Below are positions 53,654 through 64,000 of a stretch of DNA of 64,000 bases, piece after piece; positions within the stretch are counted from its first letter, which is position 1, and the number at the start of each line of letters is the position of its first letter. The notes under the pieces were generated by a model that saw nothing but the letters and a program-made list of their open reading frames with translations, did no database searches and was not told the DNA's origin. Location: contig NC_082405.1 of the NCBI RefSeq assembly GCF_004011695.2, positions 2,727,001 through 2,791,000 of the forward strand, given 5' to 3'. Both the position numbers and the translations under genes were made by a program. This stretch comes from Ascochyta rabiei. Taxonomy: Eukaryota > Ascomycota > Dothideomycetes > Pleosporales > Didymellaceae.

Positions 53654-56477
53654 ATGGCTTCTACGATGCCGCCCGTCCCTGCAAAGGACGATGTCAACGC
53701 TACGTAAGTGCTTGGTTCTTAAGTCTGCTCTTGTCGTGTATTGGCGAGAGCTTTCCAGCAACTGGTTGCCACAACAACGCCCCGGCTGCGCGCGTCCACG
53801 TCGCCAGCGGCCATGCACCCACCCCTACAGCCGATATAGGTATGATCCGTGCAGTCATACTTTTTGGCCGACGCCCGCAAAACCGAGTTCTTCTCAGGAT
53901 ATCCCATACTTCTACTCGAAGTAATGCTCTGCTATGGAAGGCGTGACATTCGACGGGCTTGGTGCGCCATTCGAGTCAATCGTACGGCCACACAATAAAC
54001 AGAGATAGAGGACTCATCGGTTCATCGACTGCATATTTGCAAGGGGCGCCGTTTTGGCCACAATCGTCCATCGCGGTGATTTCCGGTGGCTTGCACTGGC
54101 TGGACCCGCTGGCTTTGTTGATCTTGCGAGAATTCCAAAGACAATGTGCTAACATACCCTTGCACAGTTGGAAATATCTAGAGGCTGGCGTCGATAAGAT
54201 CATGACCAACCTGCGAGGGGGTATGGACATGAAGACATACATGGGCCTTTACACCGCCATTCATAACTTCTGTACCGCACAGAAAGCCGTCGCCGGCTCG
54301 TCCTTCACTACTAACAACAACCGCGGCGGTGCGCACCTACTTGGAGAGGACCTCTACCAACATCTGATCGAATACCTCAAGGCACATTTGGCTGGCGTAC
54401 AAGCACAGTCAAAGGAGCATGTCGATGAGGCGCTTCTCACCTTCTACATCAAGGAGTGGAACAGGTACACGACTGCTGGGCAGTACAACAATCACTTGTT
54501 CAGATACCTGAACCGTCATTGGGTAAAGCGCGAGATGGATGAGGGCAAGAAGCACATCTACGACATCTACACGCTGCATTTGGTTCGGTGGAAGGAAGAC
54601 ATGTTCTTTGGCACACAAGAGAGCGTCATGCGCTCCGTCCTGAAGCTAGTCGAGAAGCAACGAAACGGCGAGACCATAGAACAGTCCCACATCAAATCAG
54701 TGGTCGATTCCTTTGTGTCACTAGGTTTGGACGAGGCTGATAGCTCGAAATCGACGCTGGACGTATACAAGCAGTACTTTGAGAAGCCGTTCTTGGACGC
54801 TACCGCGAAATACTACGACAACGAGTCGAAACAATTTCTCGCCGAGAACAGCGTTGTTGAGTACATGAAGAAGGCCGAGGCACGCCTGGACGAAGAGAAG
54901 GATCGCGTTCCCCTCTACCTGCTCAACGAGATCATGTCTCCGTTAATGCGAACGTGTGAGCAGTCCCTGATCACGAATCACTCCCAAGCCCTGCGGGAGG
55001 AGTTTCAAATCCTTCTGGACCACGACAAACAAGAAGATCTTGGCCGGATGTACAAGCTCCTCGCTCGCATTCCCGAAGGTCTGGACCCCCTGCGCAGCCG
55101 CTTCGAGACTCACGTCCGCAAGGCGGGCTTGCAAGCAGTTGAGAAGCTAGCGCAGGAGGGTGAGAGCTTGGAACCCAAGATCTATGTTGAGGCTCTTCTC
55201 GAGATTCACACTCAATACCAGGATCTTGTCAACAAGGCTTTTAACGGCGAGTCTGAATTTGTGCGTTCTTTGGACAACGCATGCAGAGAATTTGTCAACC
55301 GCAATAAGATCTGCAAGTCTGGCTCCAACAAGTCACCGGAACTTCTCGCCAAGTACACCGATACTCTGTTGAAACGATCGGGGGCGAAGATGAGCGAGGA
55401 AGACGACATGGAGAAGTTGTTGACTCAGATTATGACCGTCTTCAAGTACATTGAGGACAAGGACGTCTTCCAGAAGTTCTACTCGCGTATGCTGGCGAAG
55501 CGTCTCGTTCAGACTACCTCTGCATCCGACGACGCCGAGACTAGCATGATCAGCAAGCTCAAGGAGGCATGCGGTTTTGAGTACACCAACAAGCTCCAGC
55601 GTATGTTCCAGGATATGCAGATCTCCAAGGATCTTAACGGAGCCTTTAAGGAATGGCAGTCCAACAACTTGGACGAGACTGATGTCAAGGCCAGCGTCGA
55701 TGCCAGCTATCACATTCTTGGTACCGGTTTCTGGCCGCTCCAGCCGCCTACTACACCCTTCACAGCCCCGCAGTTGATTGTTCAGACCTACGAGCGTTTT
55801 GCACGCTTCTATAACCACAAGCACCAAGGTCGTAAGCTCACATGGCTATGGCAACTATGCAAGGGTGAAGTAAAGGCCAACTACTGCAAGGTCGCTGGTT
55901 CCAAGGCTTCTCCAACTTTCCAGGTTTCTACATATCAGATGGCCATCATGCTTCTCTTCAACGACAGTGATAGCGTCACCTACGACGAAATCGCAGAGGC
56001 TACCAAGCTCAACAAGGAGACGCTCGATCCTAGCTTGGGTGTGTTCATCAAGGCTAAAGTCTTGATTGCTCAGCCAGACGGTGCCAAGCCTGAATCAGGT
56101 ACAACCTACAAGCTCAACACAGGCTTCAAGACCAAGAAGGTCAAGATGAACCTGAACATCGGAATCAAGTCCGAGCAGAAGGCGGAGGCTGAGGATACGC
56201 ACAAGACGATTGAGGAGGACCGAAAGCTACTCATGCAGGTATGTTTGTATACACTCTTGACGTTTGGATATTTACTAACTCGTTTCAGTCGGCCATTGTG
56301 CGTATCATGAAGTCTCGCAAGAAGATGAAGCATCAGCAGCTTGTCTCTGAGACGATTCAACAGATCAAGAACCGATTCATGCCCCGTGTTCCAGACATCA
56401 AGAAGTGCATAGACATTCTACTCGAGAAGGAGTACCTGGAGCGTCTCGAAGACGACGAGCTCGGCTACCTCGCGTAA
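53654..56477 (+). CDS. CUL1: Cullin-1, scaffold of SCF ubiquitin ligases
   Basis: Scaffold that joins Skp1/F-box substrate adaptors to the Rbx1 RING protein. Exons 53654-53703, 54168-56238 and 56289-56477 encode 769 residues, the normal size. Exon 1 is only 50 bases and intron 1 is long (464 bp); the join gives [13 protein letters not shown]. Other evidence: N-terminal cullin repeats with Y-T-A-I-H-N-F-C-T; the cullin-homology domain with [20 protein letters not shown] and G-R-K-L-T-W-L-W; and the neddylation site I-V-R-I-M-K-S-R-K, with K715 as acceptor. It ends [14 protein letters not shown], the classic cullin tail. The 3' join, L-M-Q to S-A-I-V-R, is canonical. It is the Cdc53/CulA type because of the Skp1-binding N-terminus. 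Identity near certain. Confidence 0.97.
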
Positions 56478-57142
56478 GCTGCTCGCTGTTCATCTGCTGG
56501 TTTGCTGGCTTCGAGTGCGTTACGCGATTTGCCTAATGAGTAATGGGGTTCTCTTCTTTCACGGTCGGCAGTCTGCCATCGAGCCTTTTGGCTGCATACA
56601 CGGCGTTTTCGGGAGTGGTAACAGTTACATATGGGTATGAGTGATGGGTAGGGCGTTTGAGCGCGATTGGTGCGTTCCCTCCCTCGACCTAGCGATAGCT
56701 CCAGGACGTGGACCTAAAAGGGGTCAGCAAATAGTTAGTCGACGGAAGAATGTTGAGCATATTCCTCCGTTCAGTGTCCTAGTCTCCGGTGTGTGCTGAC
56801 TGAAATGCTCTCCATGCAAGGGCTTCATACCTGTGATGCAGACCACCACCACCTTCGTTCTTCCTTCACGGTATGTCCCCTAACAGACGTTGCTGCATCA
56901 TCGCAGAATGGCTGAACTTCTGCGCTCTTGTCTAACAAGCTTACTCGAATGACCGAGGATGTCGCCATAACCCCTCATCATAGCCAATGATCTCTTGCTA
57001 CGTCAAGTATAAATGACGATACGGCTATACCTAGATACAAGAACGAAGGGATCAGACTACTTGGAATTCACTGACATCTTACACAACTTGACAGCTTACA
57101 GCCTACAATCTCAAAACACCGCCTCCCTGATCCATAGCCGTT
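56478..57142. other. Intergenic, cullin-1 to SDR pseudogene
   Basis: 665 bp; cullin 3' UTR and the old promoter of the SDR gene (a GTATAAATG box lies near 57008). No gene. Confidence 0.4.
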
Positions 57143-57970
57143 GTGCCAGACCGCCTTGCCAACAAGATAGCCATCATCACCGGCTCGTCTTCCGGAATAG
57201 GCCGTGCCATAGCCCTTTCTTTCGCCTCTCATGGCGCAAAAGTCATCTGCTCAGACTTGCGCGAAGAAGCACGCGTCCCCGGGCCCTCTGGCGAAGCCTC
57301 CACCACCGAAACGACCGTGCAGGCCATCACATCTGCTGGAGGCCACGCGATATTCGTAAAGTGCGACGCCACCGATTCCGAGGAGATAGAGGCCCTAGTA
57401 TCAAGAGCAGTTGCAGAGTACGGCTGGCTCGACATGATGGTGAACAACACCGGAATCACAGTGGAGTTGGGGACACCGCACGGACCCCGACCGGTGTGGG
57501 AGTACGACGAAGATGCCTTCGACAAAACCCTCCAAGTCAACGTCCGCGGCGTCTTCCTCGGCGCCAAATACGTCGCCCGCGCTATGAAAGACTAACAGCC
57601 GCACCCGAATGGCGATCGTGGGTGGATTGTCAACCTCGCGAGCGTCTTTGGCCTCGGCGGCGGTCCCAACTCGAGCGGCTACATTACGTCCAAGCACGCC
57701 GTCATGGGGCTCACAAAGGCGGCGGCGTGGGATTGTGCACCTCGCAGGATCCATGTTAATGCACTCTGTCCCGGGTATACACAGCCTGCGTTTACGGCGC
57801 CAATCTGGGAGGATGCAGAGACGAAGGCGAGGGTTCAGGGAATGCATCCGTTTCGTGGGTTGGGCACCCCGGAGGATATTGCGCGAGCGGCTGTCATTTT
57901 GGCGAGTGAGGACGCGAGTTGAATCACAGGGATTGGGTTGCCGGTTGACGGGAGCTATAGCAGTATGTGA
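57143..57970 (+). pseudogene. Short-chain dehydrogenase/reductase with two in-frame stops
   Basis: A 275-codon SDR reading frame, uninterrupted in phase but carrying TAA at 57593-57595 and TGA at 57920-57922, and opening with GTG where ATG would be expected. Catalytic features survive: the cofactor loop T-G-S-S-S-G-I-G-R-A, N-N-T-G (usually N-N-A-G), S in N-L-A-S, and S-G-Y-I-T-S-K for the Tyr/Lys pair; the end reads G-I-G-L-P-V-D-G-S-Y. The TGA could be a G-to-A change of the Trp expected before I-T-G-I. No splice sites remove either stop. It sits beside quinate genes, but SDRs are so widespread that a pathway link is only a suggestion. Confidence 0.83.
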
Positions 57971-58098
57971 AGCAAGCATAGGGTTGTGACTTTGCAGTGC
58001 TTTTGGTGAGAAGTGAGTGAAGGAGAAACGCTGTGCTTGCATTCAATGGTTTGTATGCTATGCTACTAGAGCGCCGAAAGCATGCAACTATGGGGACA

Positions 58099-59196
58099 CT
58101 ATAGCCTCGCGTTTTCAAAACTCGTTCGTGTGCTGTCTTTCCGTGTGTCTTCCTTGCCTGTGGTCTTAACAAACGGACTGGGCGCCGTCTCAAGCCCGAG
58201 ATCAATTACCATCTTCTCCCAACCAATCGCACATCGCGAAGCCAGCTCCTCGACGACCCCGTGGTCTTTTCTCTCCATGGCGCGGTTGAAAAGCTCAAAA
58301 CTGACCCAGCCATCGTAGCCGATCTCGTTGATGATGGCATTTGCAACGTGTTTGACTGGCAGATAGGCACCGTACTCCGTCTCGCCATAAAACAATCTGC
58401 AGTTCCTACTCCACGACATGCGGCTCGGCTGTTTAGCGTTGTAGAATGGATGACCTGGCTTCAAAGGCGCGTCGAGCCTCTCAGCATCGACGATCTGGAT
58501 GAAGAAGATCTTCTCGCGGTGCGGCTTGATCTGCTTGACGAGTCTTTGTATCGACTGTGCGACGACCTGCTCTGCGTTCACGTTGCACCCAGTGTCTGAT
58601 GTGGGGTCTGCATATAGCCTGCCGAGGATGTTGAAGCTGTCGAGGCAGATACCGAAGTTGGGTCGGTCGACGAGCTGGACAATCTCCCAGCACCGCTCCC
58701 ACTTGTCGCAATATGTACCCCAGCACAGGCTCTCGTATGCAAAACGGATAACTGGTGTTTGTTGCAAGCCCATGTCTGCTATTTTTTGCAGGTCGGAAAC
58801 GATTAGGTCGAGATCAGACGAGATCTCGGATTTGGGAAGGAACGACGATGGCACCTGTACAATGTCCGTACCCAGGGCGTGTGCCAACTTCATCCAGAGT
58901 CTCATCTCTTCTATCCGCTCTTCGTGCCTCTGTCGGTCCAGCAGACCCTCATAGTGCATGAACGGTTGCAGGCAGATGATCTCAAGTCCAAGTGATAAAC
59001 ATAGGTCCCGTACGTAAGCAGCTGCTGTGAGGAGATCTGATGATGATTTTGAGGGCGCAAGATCGCAAAGGTCTTCGTAGAACAGTTCGATGCCTTGGAG
59101 GCCATGTTTCGCTGCCGTAGACATCTTGTGCTCAAAGCTGTGGCCGGCATAGCATCGGCCTAGCGACATGGAGGAGATACCCGGTCGGCAAACCAT
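58099..59196 (-). CDS. qutC: 3-dehydroshikimate dehydratase (quinate pathway; QutC/QA-4 type)
   Basis: Converts 3-dehydroshikimate to protocatechuate, which feeds the beta-ketoadipate route. TIM-barrel of the sugar phosphate isomerase/epimerase (AP endonuclease 2) superfamily, 365 residues, intronless. The start at 59196 is the ATG of M-V-C-R-P-G-I-S-S-M-S-L-G-R. Barrel motifs: G-L-Q-G-I-E-L-F-Y-E-D-L (metal Glu), I-C-L-Q-P-F-M-H-Y-E-G, R-F-A-Y-E-S-L-C-W-G-T-Y, F-G-I-C-L-D-S-F-N-I-L-G-R (Asp), F-F-I-Q-I-V-D-A-E-R and D-G-W-V-S-F-E-L-F-N-R. These match fungal 3-dehydroshikimate dehydratases (about 350 residues in A. nidulans QutC). A QutG-like and a dehydroquinase gene lie next to it, which supports the assignment. 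Confidence 0.88.
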   Translation of the reverse strand: MVCRPGISSMSLGRCYAGHSFEHKMSTAAKHGLQGIELFYEDLCDLAPSKSSSDLLTAAAYVRDLCLSLGLEIICLQPFMHYEGLLDRQRHEERIEEMRLWMKLAHALGTDIVQVPSSFLPKSEISSDLDLIVSDLQKIADMGLQQTPVIRFAYESLCWGTYCDKWERCWEIVQLVDRPNFGICLDSFNILGRLYADPTSDTGCNVNAEQVVAQSIQRLVKQIKPHREKIFFIQIVDAERLDAPLKPGHPFYNAKQPSRMSWSRNCRLFYGETEYGAYLPVKHVANAIINEIGYDGWVSFELFNRAMERKDHGVVEELASRCAIGWEKMVIDLGLETAPSPFVKTTGKEDTRKDSTRTSFENARL

Positions 59197-59730
59197 TGTG
59201 GTTAAATGTAAACCGAGGTCGTATTGATATCAAACAAAGATGAGCACAAGTATGGGCTCCAGATACAGCGCTTGGGTGGAGTATGAGCTGTAGGGTATTG
59301 ATGTTGAGGCTGTATGTACTTCTATGTAGAAGGAGTATCTTTACGCTTTTGAAGATTGACAGCGGCCTCGATTGGGCCGATTTAGTGGTTCTAGAGTTTA
59401 CGCGGAAGACTTTCGACGAAACGTCTCTAAGACCATCCTGGGCTGCGTGTTGATAAGATCTTTCGAGTTTGCCATGGGTAGCCGCGCCGAGCCATGACGA
59501 TGATTCGCCACCTGGAAGTGACTTTAAGCGTGACATCGCGGCTGCTTTCAAGTGGGCTAGAGGTCCAGATCATCTTCGGCCACCATGAACATGACGCGTT
59601 AGATGTGATTTGTCGCGCAATATGACCAGTAATGAGGTTGCTGAATATTTGAAGTCGAGTTCGTCAAGCTGCCCAGATGCTTGGCTTTCACATAAGGAGA
59701 GAGTTGATGGTTGTTCGAGTGCGGTGTGCA
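59197..59730. promoter_or_regulatory. Upstream of 3-dehydroshikimate dehydratase
   Basis: 534 bp between the qutG-like stop and the qutC start; no gene and no obvious QutA-type site (GGRTAARYRYTTATCC) found by eye. Confidence 0.4.
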
Positions 59731-60883
59731 TTACGCGCCCGGACGTGAATAATCTAAGTTTCGAACTCGGCGCCATACTTCTCGAACAGTTCTCTCTTGG
59801 CTTTGGCGTCCAGTCTCTGTGACCGAAGGTCCGGCTGGTCTTTGAGATTGTATCGTTAGCATCTTTCGTATGCGTTGTTTGTGACAAGACTTACCGGATG
59901 GCGAGGTACAGCCGGCTACCCAGCTTGACATCCGGTATTGGGCATGTTGCTTCGTCTGGAGGTGGATTCGCAGTCGTCATTAATCCTCCTGCTTCGAGCA
60001 AGATCGCGATGCCTGCCGCAACGTCCCTGAAAGCCGTCAGTAACTGGATCTCGCACTTTGACATGTTACTCACCACTCCCAACATCCACCTTCCCACCAA
60101 ATATCAAATGATCCCATCGCGACATACGCCAAATCTAGTGTTGCACTTCCCAAACTTCGCACTCCATGTACCATGCCACCTCTCCCTGACCTGCCACCAA
60201 GCTCTGCTGCCATGTTGACAAAACTCTCGATCTTGCGATGCATGTTGCCACCCGGAATATCTTTTCTATCCTTGCCCCACTCGCAGGAGAACACACAGCC
60301 TGCTGGGGCATTCTCGGGCATGGAAGCAATTGGATTGCGAATCAGTGGGAGCTGCTGTGTTTCGTTCAGAAAAGCTCCGCGACCAGCGCACGAGGAGAAA
60401 AACTGGTTGATGAACGGCGCATAGATTACTCCGACAAGAGGCTTGTTCTTGTGAATGAAGGCGATCGAGACACAAAACATCGGGAAAAGGTGGATGTAGT
60501 TGATAGTGCCGTCCAGCGGGTCGACACACCACGTAGGGCTCTCATCAATGAGATAATCCCGGCTGGCGCCTTTTGAGTACGACTCCTCGCCCACGAACCT
60601 GGGATAGTTAGGAAAAGTATTCAATCGTTGCATGTCAGACTTACTTATGTGAAGGGTAATTTTGTGTGATTTCATCTTTGATAAAAGTTTCGACGTTTTC
60701 ATCCGTTTCGGTGACCAAGTCTACTGCGTTCGCCTTCTGTATATGCTCATCCTGAGCTTTGGTTCCGCCGCCTCCATCCATTCTCAACTGTGCAGCATCC
60801 TTAAGCATCTGTCCCGCCCGCTTCCCTAGGTCGACGGCGAATGCATAAATCGTATCCAGCTCTTCTCTTGATATTTCGGACAT
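59731..60883 (-). CDS. qutG: QutG-like inositol monophosphatase-family protein of the quinate cluster
   Basis: Four exons on the minus strand: 60883-60645, 60598-60074, 60026-59895 and 59839-59731, giving 334 residues. Introns of 46, 47 and 55 bp all have canonical borders, and joins read P-S-H-K-F-V-G-E-E, C-W-E-W-D-V-A-A-G and L-A-I-R-P-A-G-P. The metal-binding motifs of the IMPase superfamily are complete: D-L-V-T-E-T-D, G-E-E-S, W-C-V-D-P-L-D-G-T-I-N-Y-I-H and W-D-V-A-A-G. Family members of this type (A. nidulans QutG, N. crassa qa-x) sit in quinate clusters; their substrate is not established. It ends R-E-V-W-R-R-V-R-N-L-D-Y-S-R-P-G-A. It is divergent from the dehydroquinase gene across 496 bp. 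Confidence 0.92.
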
Positions 60884-61379
60884 CGTGGTATAGTGAAAGA
60901 TTGTGAGTGTAGGTGGACGTTAGGTGCTCCTCGATGACTCCATATCGATAGATGACTCGGTTGCAGATGCCGTTTCGATCCGTACGGTTAGCGGCGGAAA
61001 TACGAATTCTGACATGGTGCGTTTTGACCTGCGAACTTCCGTTTGCCGTTACTGCTCCATTGACCTTCCTTTCATGCACTCGTTAGCACTTCGCCATATG
61101 CATCGTCTCTTTCTTGATAAAAAATACGGCTAGTCGAGGAAAAACACGCTCGCTGAGTTCATCCGCCCTGACAATTCGATTCTCCTTAACGTGGAGCCAG
61201 GCCAATGGACCCTTGATTGCGGGGAAAAGAGCTCTTCCGGGGTCTTGAACTCTTCCGACCCATCACAATTCCGTTGTACCGCAACAATCACTTGCGCGGT
61301 GGTCTGATAAACAAGTCAACAGACACCATCAACACTCAAAACATTCAGCATCAAGCTTCAGTCAAAACCTCATTGCGAC
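60884..61379. promoter_or_regulatory. Shared divergent promoter, qutG / qutE, with two CreA-type hexamers
   Basis: 496 bp between head-to-head starts. GCGGGG (61219-61224) and CCGGGG (61237-61242) both match the CreA consensus SYGGRG and lie 18 bp apart, a pairing typical for carbon catabolite repression. No perfect QutA palindrome found by eye. Confidence 0.55.
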
Positions 61380-61832
61380 ATGTCCAAATCAATCCTACTC
61401 ATCAATGGTCCTAATCTGAACCTTCTTGGCACACGCGAGCCTGCTACATACGGTTCTACTACACTTCCTCAGGTCGTCGAGGCCGCACAAAAACAATGCA
61501 CTGAGAAATTGATCAAATTTGCGCACCTGCAGTCCAACCACGAGGGTGTAATACTGGACCGCATTCACGAAGCGCGTGAAAATGTGGACGCTATTATAAT
61601 CAACCCTGGGGCTTTCACACATACCAGTGTCGCGATAAGAGACGCTTTACTGGGTGTGGATATCCCCTTTATCGAAGTTCACATCAGCAACGTACATGCA
61701 CGAGAGGCTTTTAGACACCACAGTTACCTAAGTGACAAGGCTGTTGCTGTGATTTGCGGGTTGGGAACCTACGGGTACGAGGCTGCGATCGAGTATGCAT
61801 CAAGGCATATCGAACCACGAGAGAAGGCTTAG
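61380..61832 (+). CDS. qutE: Catabolic type II 3-dehydroquinate dehydratase
   Basis: Converts 3-dehydroquinate to 3-dehydroshikimate in quinate breakdown; also known as QutE or QA-2. 150 residues, intronless, exactly the family length. Active-site elements: [17 protein letters not shown] with Arg19 and the catalytic Tyr24; [14 protein letters not shown] with Asn76 and His81; E-V-H-I-S-N with His101; R108 and R112 in [10 protein letters not shown]. The last part reads [13 protein letters not shown]. Fungi of this type use it for catabolism while the type I domain in the Arom protein serves biosynthesis. It is transcribed away from the qutG-like gene. Identity near certain. Confidence 0.97.
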   Translation: MSKSILLINGPNLNLLGTREPATYGSTTLPQVVEAAQKQCTEKLIKFAHLQSNHEGVILDRIHEARENVDAIIINPGAFTHTSVAIRDALLGVDIPFIEVHISNVHAREAFRHHSYLSDKAVAVICGLGTYGYEAAIEYASRHIEPREKA

Positions 61833-63255
61833 GTCGTATAAAACAACAAGCTTTGATCGAACCAAACTGCTCTCCTTCTAAATTTGAATCCAATGAAGGA
61901 GTCATTGAATTCTGGAAAATCCAGACTCCTCAAAAATTCAAAGTCTATCCCATAGACTAGTGATTACTAGCAGTATGGTCAACAGCCACGTATGTAGTTC
62001 GCGTGATGCCAGTATTGGAGAGCTGCTTGTCGGTATCCTCTCCTCCAAGAGTTTCGAGTATTGCTCTATCGCTCGCGCTGTCCTCTGTATGTCTGGGTCT
62101 CCGCCCAGTCACAGCACCAATCGATGAAGACTTGAAGCAGGATTCCGCCTGGCCTTAAGCTTCTGGAAATACACCAGCTTGACTGATGAGTCTGCTCGAG
62201 GAGCTAGCATGAACTACAGTCTCAACGAGACAGTTTGCTTACACTAAAGAAATGGGAAGATTCCTGTTCGAGACGAGGTCTCACCGCACCGCAGTTCACG
62301 GCATTACGGGAGTCCGATGATTTTTCGACACTTTTCGACGCTCACAACCAGGTTGGGTAAGCGAGTTGTGTGGATATGCTACGGTCATACGCTCAAGTAA
62401 GATCATCTTTTTGCTTCATAGAAGCTTCTTTGAAAACATCATTGTCGATACACACTGACAATGTCCTCGCAGCTATTCGACCTACTTGTGTATTGTAAGA
62501 ACGACCAATGCGACAGAGAGTGACGGAGACATCCGCTGTGCATGTCGGCTATGATCCCTGTATCAATATGGACAGTTGGGCACGTCGGGGGTGGGAAATT
62601 GCTGGGAGCGTGCTGAGCATGAGTGGTACTAGATATTTACCCCATTGATGCCTATTATACGCCAGAATCGTGTAAGAAACGATCGATGGCTGTGGATGGA
62701 CGAACACGGTTCTGAAGCGGAAGAATGGGCCTGAGCCGAAGTGAGTCTGATTGGTCTTAGGTTTTTCTTGGTCTTCTCCTTCTCACTCTGCGCGACCCAA
62801 ATATGCAAATTCGCAATTATATGTCCAACACCCAAAAGAGATATCAAGACGGTAAGGGTTGTTGACGAGGGACACAAGGTGTCTCAACAGAGGCATTATA
62901 CTCCGAACTCCGCAGAGGCAAATGCATACACTGTCACAAGGCTGAACATGCAGTATGCACGTATATAGTGAGATCTTGGGTCTCCACTAAATCGTCGAAT
63001 ATCCGTCATTTCGCCAAAAAGGATCGAGCAGGATGAGTCGTAGGTATTTCGCTCGTCATACTGACCCAATAGCATGCCAACGGCGGGTTCCTTGCGATGC
63101 ATTCACAATCTATTGCACCGCCTCACGGAAGCGACTAGAATCTGGCGGGTAAGCCCAGTAAAGCCAGCAAAACTCGTGTCTCTACTGGCGAAGTTATAAG
63201 TTTACCGAGCGACGCACGTCATGGCGATTGTTTCGTTACCTGTCCGTTGTTGATC
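61833..63255. other. Gene-free stretch between dehydroquinase and GMC remnant
   Basis: 1.4 kb. Only short frames. A small repeat of ttttcgac occurs around 62322-62340. I see no further quinate gene and no decayed permease. Confidence 0.4.
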
Positions 63256-64000
63256 ATGGTTCTCTCCTGGAGGCTTCCTTCACTTCCCACTGTACTAAGC
63301 TCCATGTCTACATCAGCTCCAATCAACGACGATAGTCTTGCCCGGAAACTTGGAGCAGAGTATGATTGTGTTATTTTTGGCGGTGGACTGAGTGGCCTTG
63401 TCGTCACCAACCGCCTCACCGAGAACCGGAAGAGTATATCATGTACGATTCCAGGACCCTTACGTAAAGACGATGAAAACGTCCTTGTGGTTCTTCACAT
63501 TGATCTACTAACGATCGTCAGTATCTGTGCTCGTTGTCGAAAATGGTGTGATTGACGATCAGCCTGCTTCCAGAGTTCCATCAATCGAAGGGTTCCCGAA
63601 ACCACTCGGTACATTTTGGACACCGAATACGATCGACAATTCCACCAAGAAGCGCTGTTATGCTCGCTTCGCGTACTGCGACCCGATCCAGAAACGGTCC
63701 ACTTTGCATCTCCTGACCAGCACCCATGTTAACGAGATTCTGTTCGAATCATGTGGAAAGCTCGCCGCAAGTGGTGCTAAGATCACCAATAACGGTAACG
63801 CCTTGACCACTTGCGTATACGCAGCCAAGGAGGTCATTCTTGCCGCTGGTGGTATTTTCACCCCTCATCTCCTCTTGCTGTCCGGAATTGGCCCTAAGGA
63901 TGTTCTGTCAGCGGCAAACATATCCATTAAAAGAGAGCTACCAGCTGTTGGTTCCAACTCTCAGGACCACCAGGCTCTCTATATGAGGTAGCAACTGTCA
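63256..64000 (+). pseudogene. GMC oxidoreductase copy lacking its middle, runs off the window
   Basis: First exon 63256-63433 (or from the ATG at 63304) encodes Y-D-C-V-I-F-G-G-G-L-S-G-L-V-V-T-N-R-L-T-E-N-R, the FAD loop of GMC oxidases. An 88-bp intron (GTATAT...CTACTAAC...CAG) leads to S-V-L-V-V-E-N-G-V-I-D from 63522. After about 20 residues the sequence jumps to C-Y-A-R-F-A-Y-C-D and L-H-L-L-T, normally ~130-150 residues later, so the segment with G-G-G-T-x-x-N-G is missing. It then continues through A-G-G-I-F-T-P-H-L-L-L-L-S-G-I-G-P to G-S-N-S-Q-D-H and a GTAGCA that could be a donor or stop. Start of the catalytic C-terminal domain is outside. It is either a deleted pseudogene or a partial gene; the missing part favours pseudogene. 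Confidence 0.72.

Noticed and set aside
57013..57759. 248-codon ATG-led arginine-rich frame across the SDR
   Set aside because: Wrong frame relative to clear SDR motifs; Arg/Pro-rich product without a domain.
57593..57922. Programmed stop readthrough in the SDR
   Set aside because: TAA CAG and TGA ATC are not known readthrough contexts, and the start codon is lost too.
57143..64000. Secondary metabolite gene cluster (SDR, hydrolase, GMC oxidase)
   Set aside because: No polyketide synthase, peptide synthetase, terpene or tailoring core; the SDR and GMC copies are broken and the rest is quinate catabolism.

Overview
The window is eukaryotic and filamentous-ascomycete in character. Genes carry short introns (about 46-60 bp is typical) with GT/AG ends and CTAAC-type branch points. 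Intergenic spacing is compact, there is a cytosolic-type tRNA with Pol III terminators, a pogo-type transposon, and gene families (QutG, HET-C2, MFS siderophore transporter, SRF1-like, Whi5/Nrm1) that point to Pezizomycotina. Gene content and style fit Dothideomycetes, probably Pleosporales, but that is inference. There are no operons; each gene has its own promoter.

Layout. 1-5.3 kb: 3' part of Pol I initiation factor Rrn7, the ubiquitin-L40 fusion, and a Whi5/Nrm1-family G1/S repressor with a 4-base first exon. 6.3-12.1 kb: a four-pass membrane protein, mitochondrial adrenodoxin reductase, and a 93-residue secreted cysteine-rich protein. 12.9-23.6 kb: an unknown 370-residue protein, palmitoyl-protein thioesterase, a Cic1/Utp30-type ribosome-biogenesis protein, an FHA-domain (Tos4/Plm2-like) protein preceded by four ACGCGT boxes, and Ach1. 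23.6-32.9 kb: an accessory stretch with tRNA-Arg(CCT), small doubtful ORFs, an intact pogo element with perfect 44-bp TIRs, a 158-bp MITE, a Ser/Ala-rich GPI-type wall protein, and 3 kb with no clear gene. 32.9-44.2 kb: IDH2, Imp2, a tartrate/D-malate dehydrogenase, HET-C2 glycolipid transfer protein, a methyltransferase-like protein, a pirin with a membrane-anchor extension, a small type I membrane protein, and a siderophore transporter with a perfect SreA-type GATA site upstream. 44.3-48.3 kb: a peptidase pseudogene and a minus-strand run of small ORFs including two tandem coiled-coil paralogues. 48.4-56.5 kb: mitochondrial K+/H+ exchange-related protein, an SRF1-like membrane protein, a cupin, and cullin-1. 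57-61.8 kb: an SDR pseudogene followed by three quinate-catabolism genes (3-dehydroshikimate dehydratase, QutG-like, type II dehydroquinase). 63.2 kb to the end: a GMC oxidoreductase copy that has lost its middle.

Functional threads. Several genes are mitochondrial (ARH1, IDH2, Imp2, KHE-related). Two are G1/S genes (Whi5-like and Tos4-like), both with ACGCGT boxes upstream. Three form a partial quinate pathway cluster with CreA-type hexamers in the shared promoter. Three gene copies are decayed (peptidase, SDR, GMC). Exon borders were read by eye from splice consensus and reading frame; family names come from recognised motifs, not from a database search.
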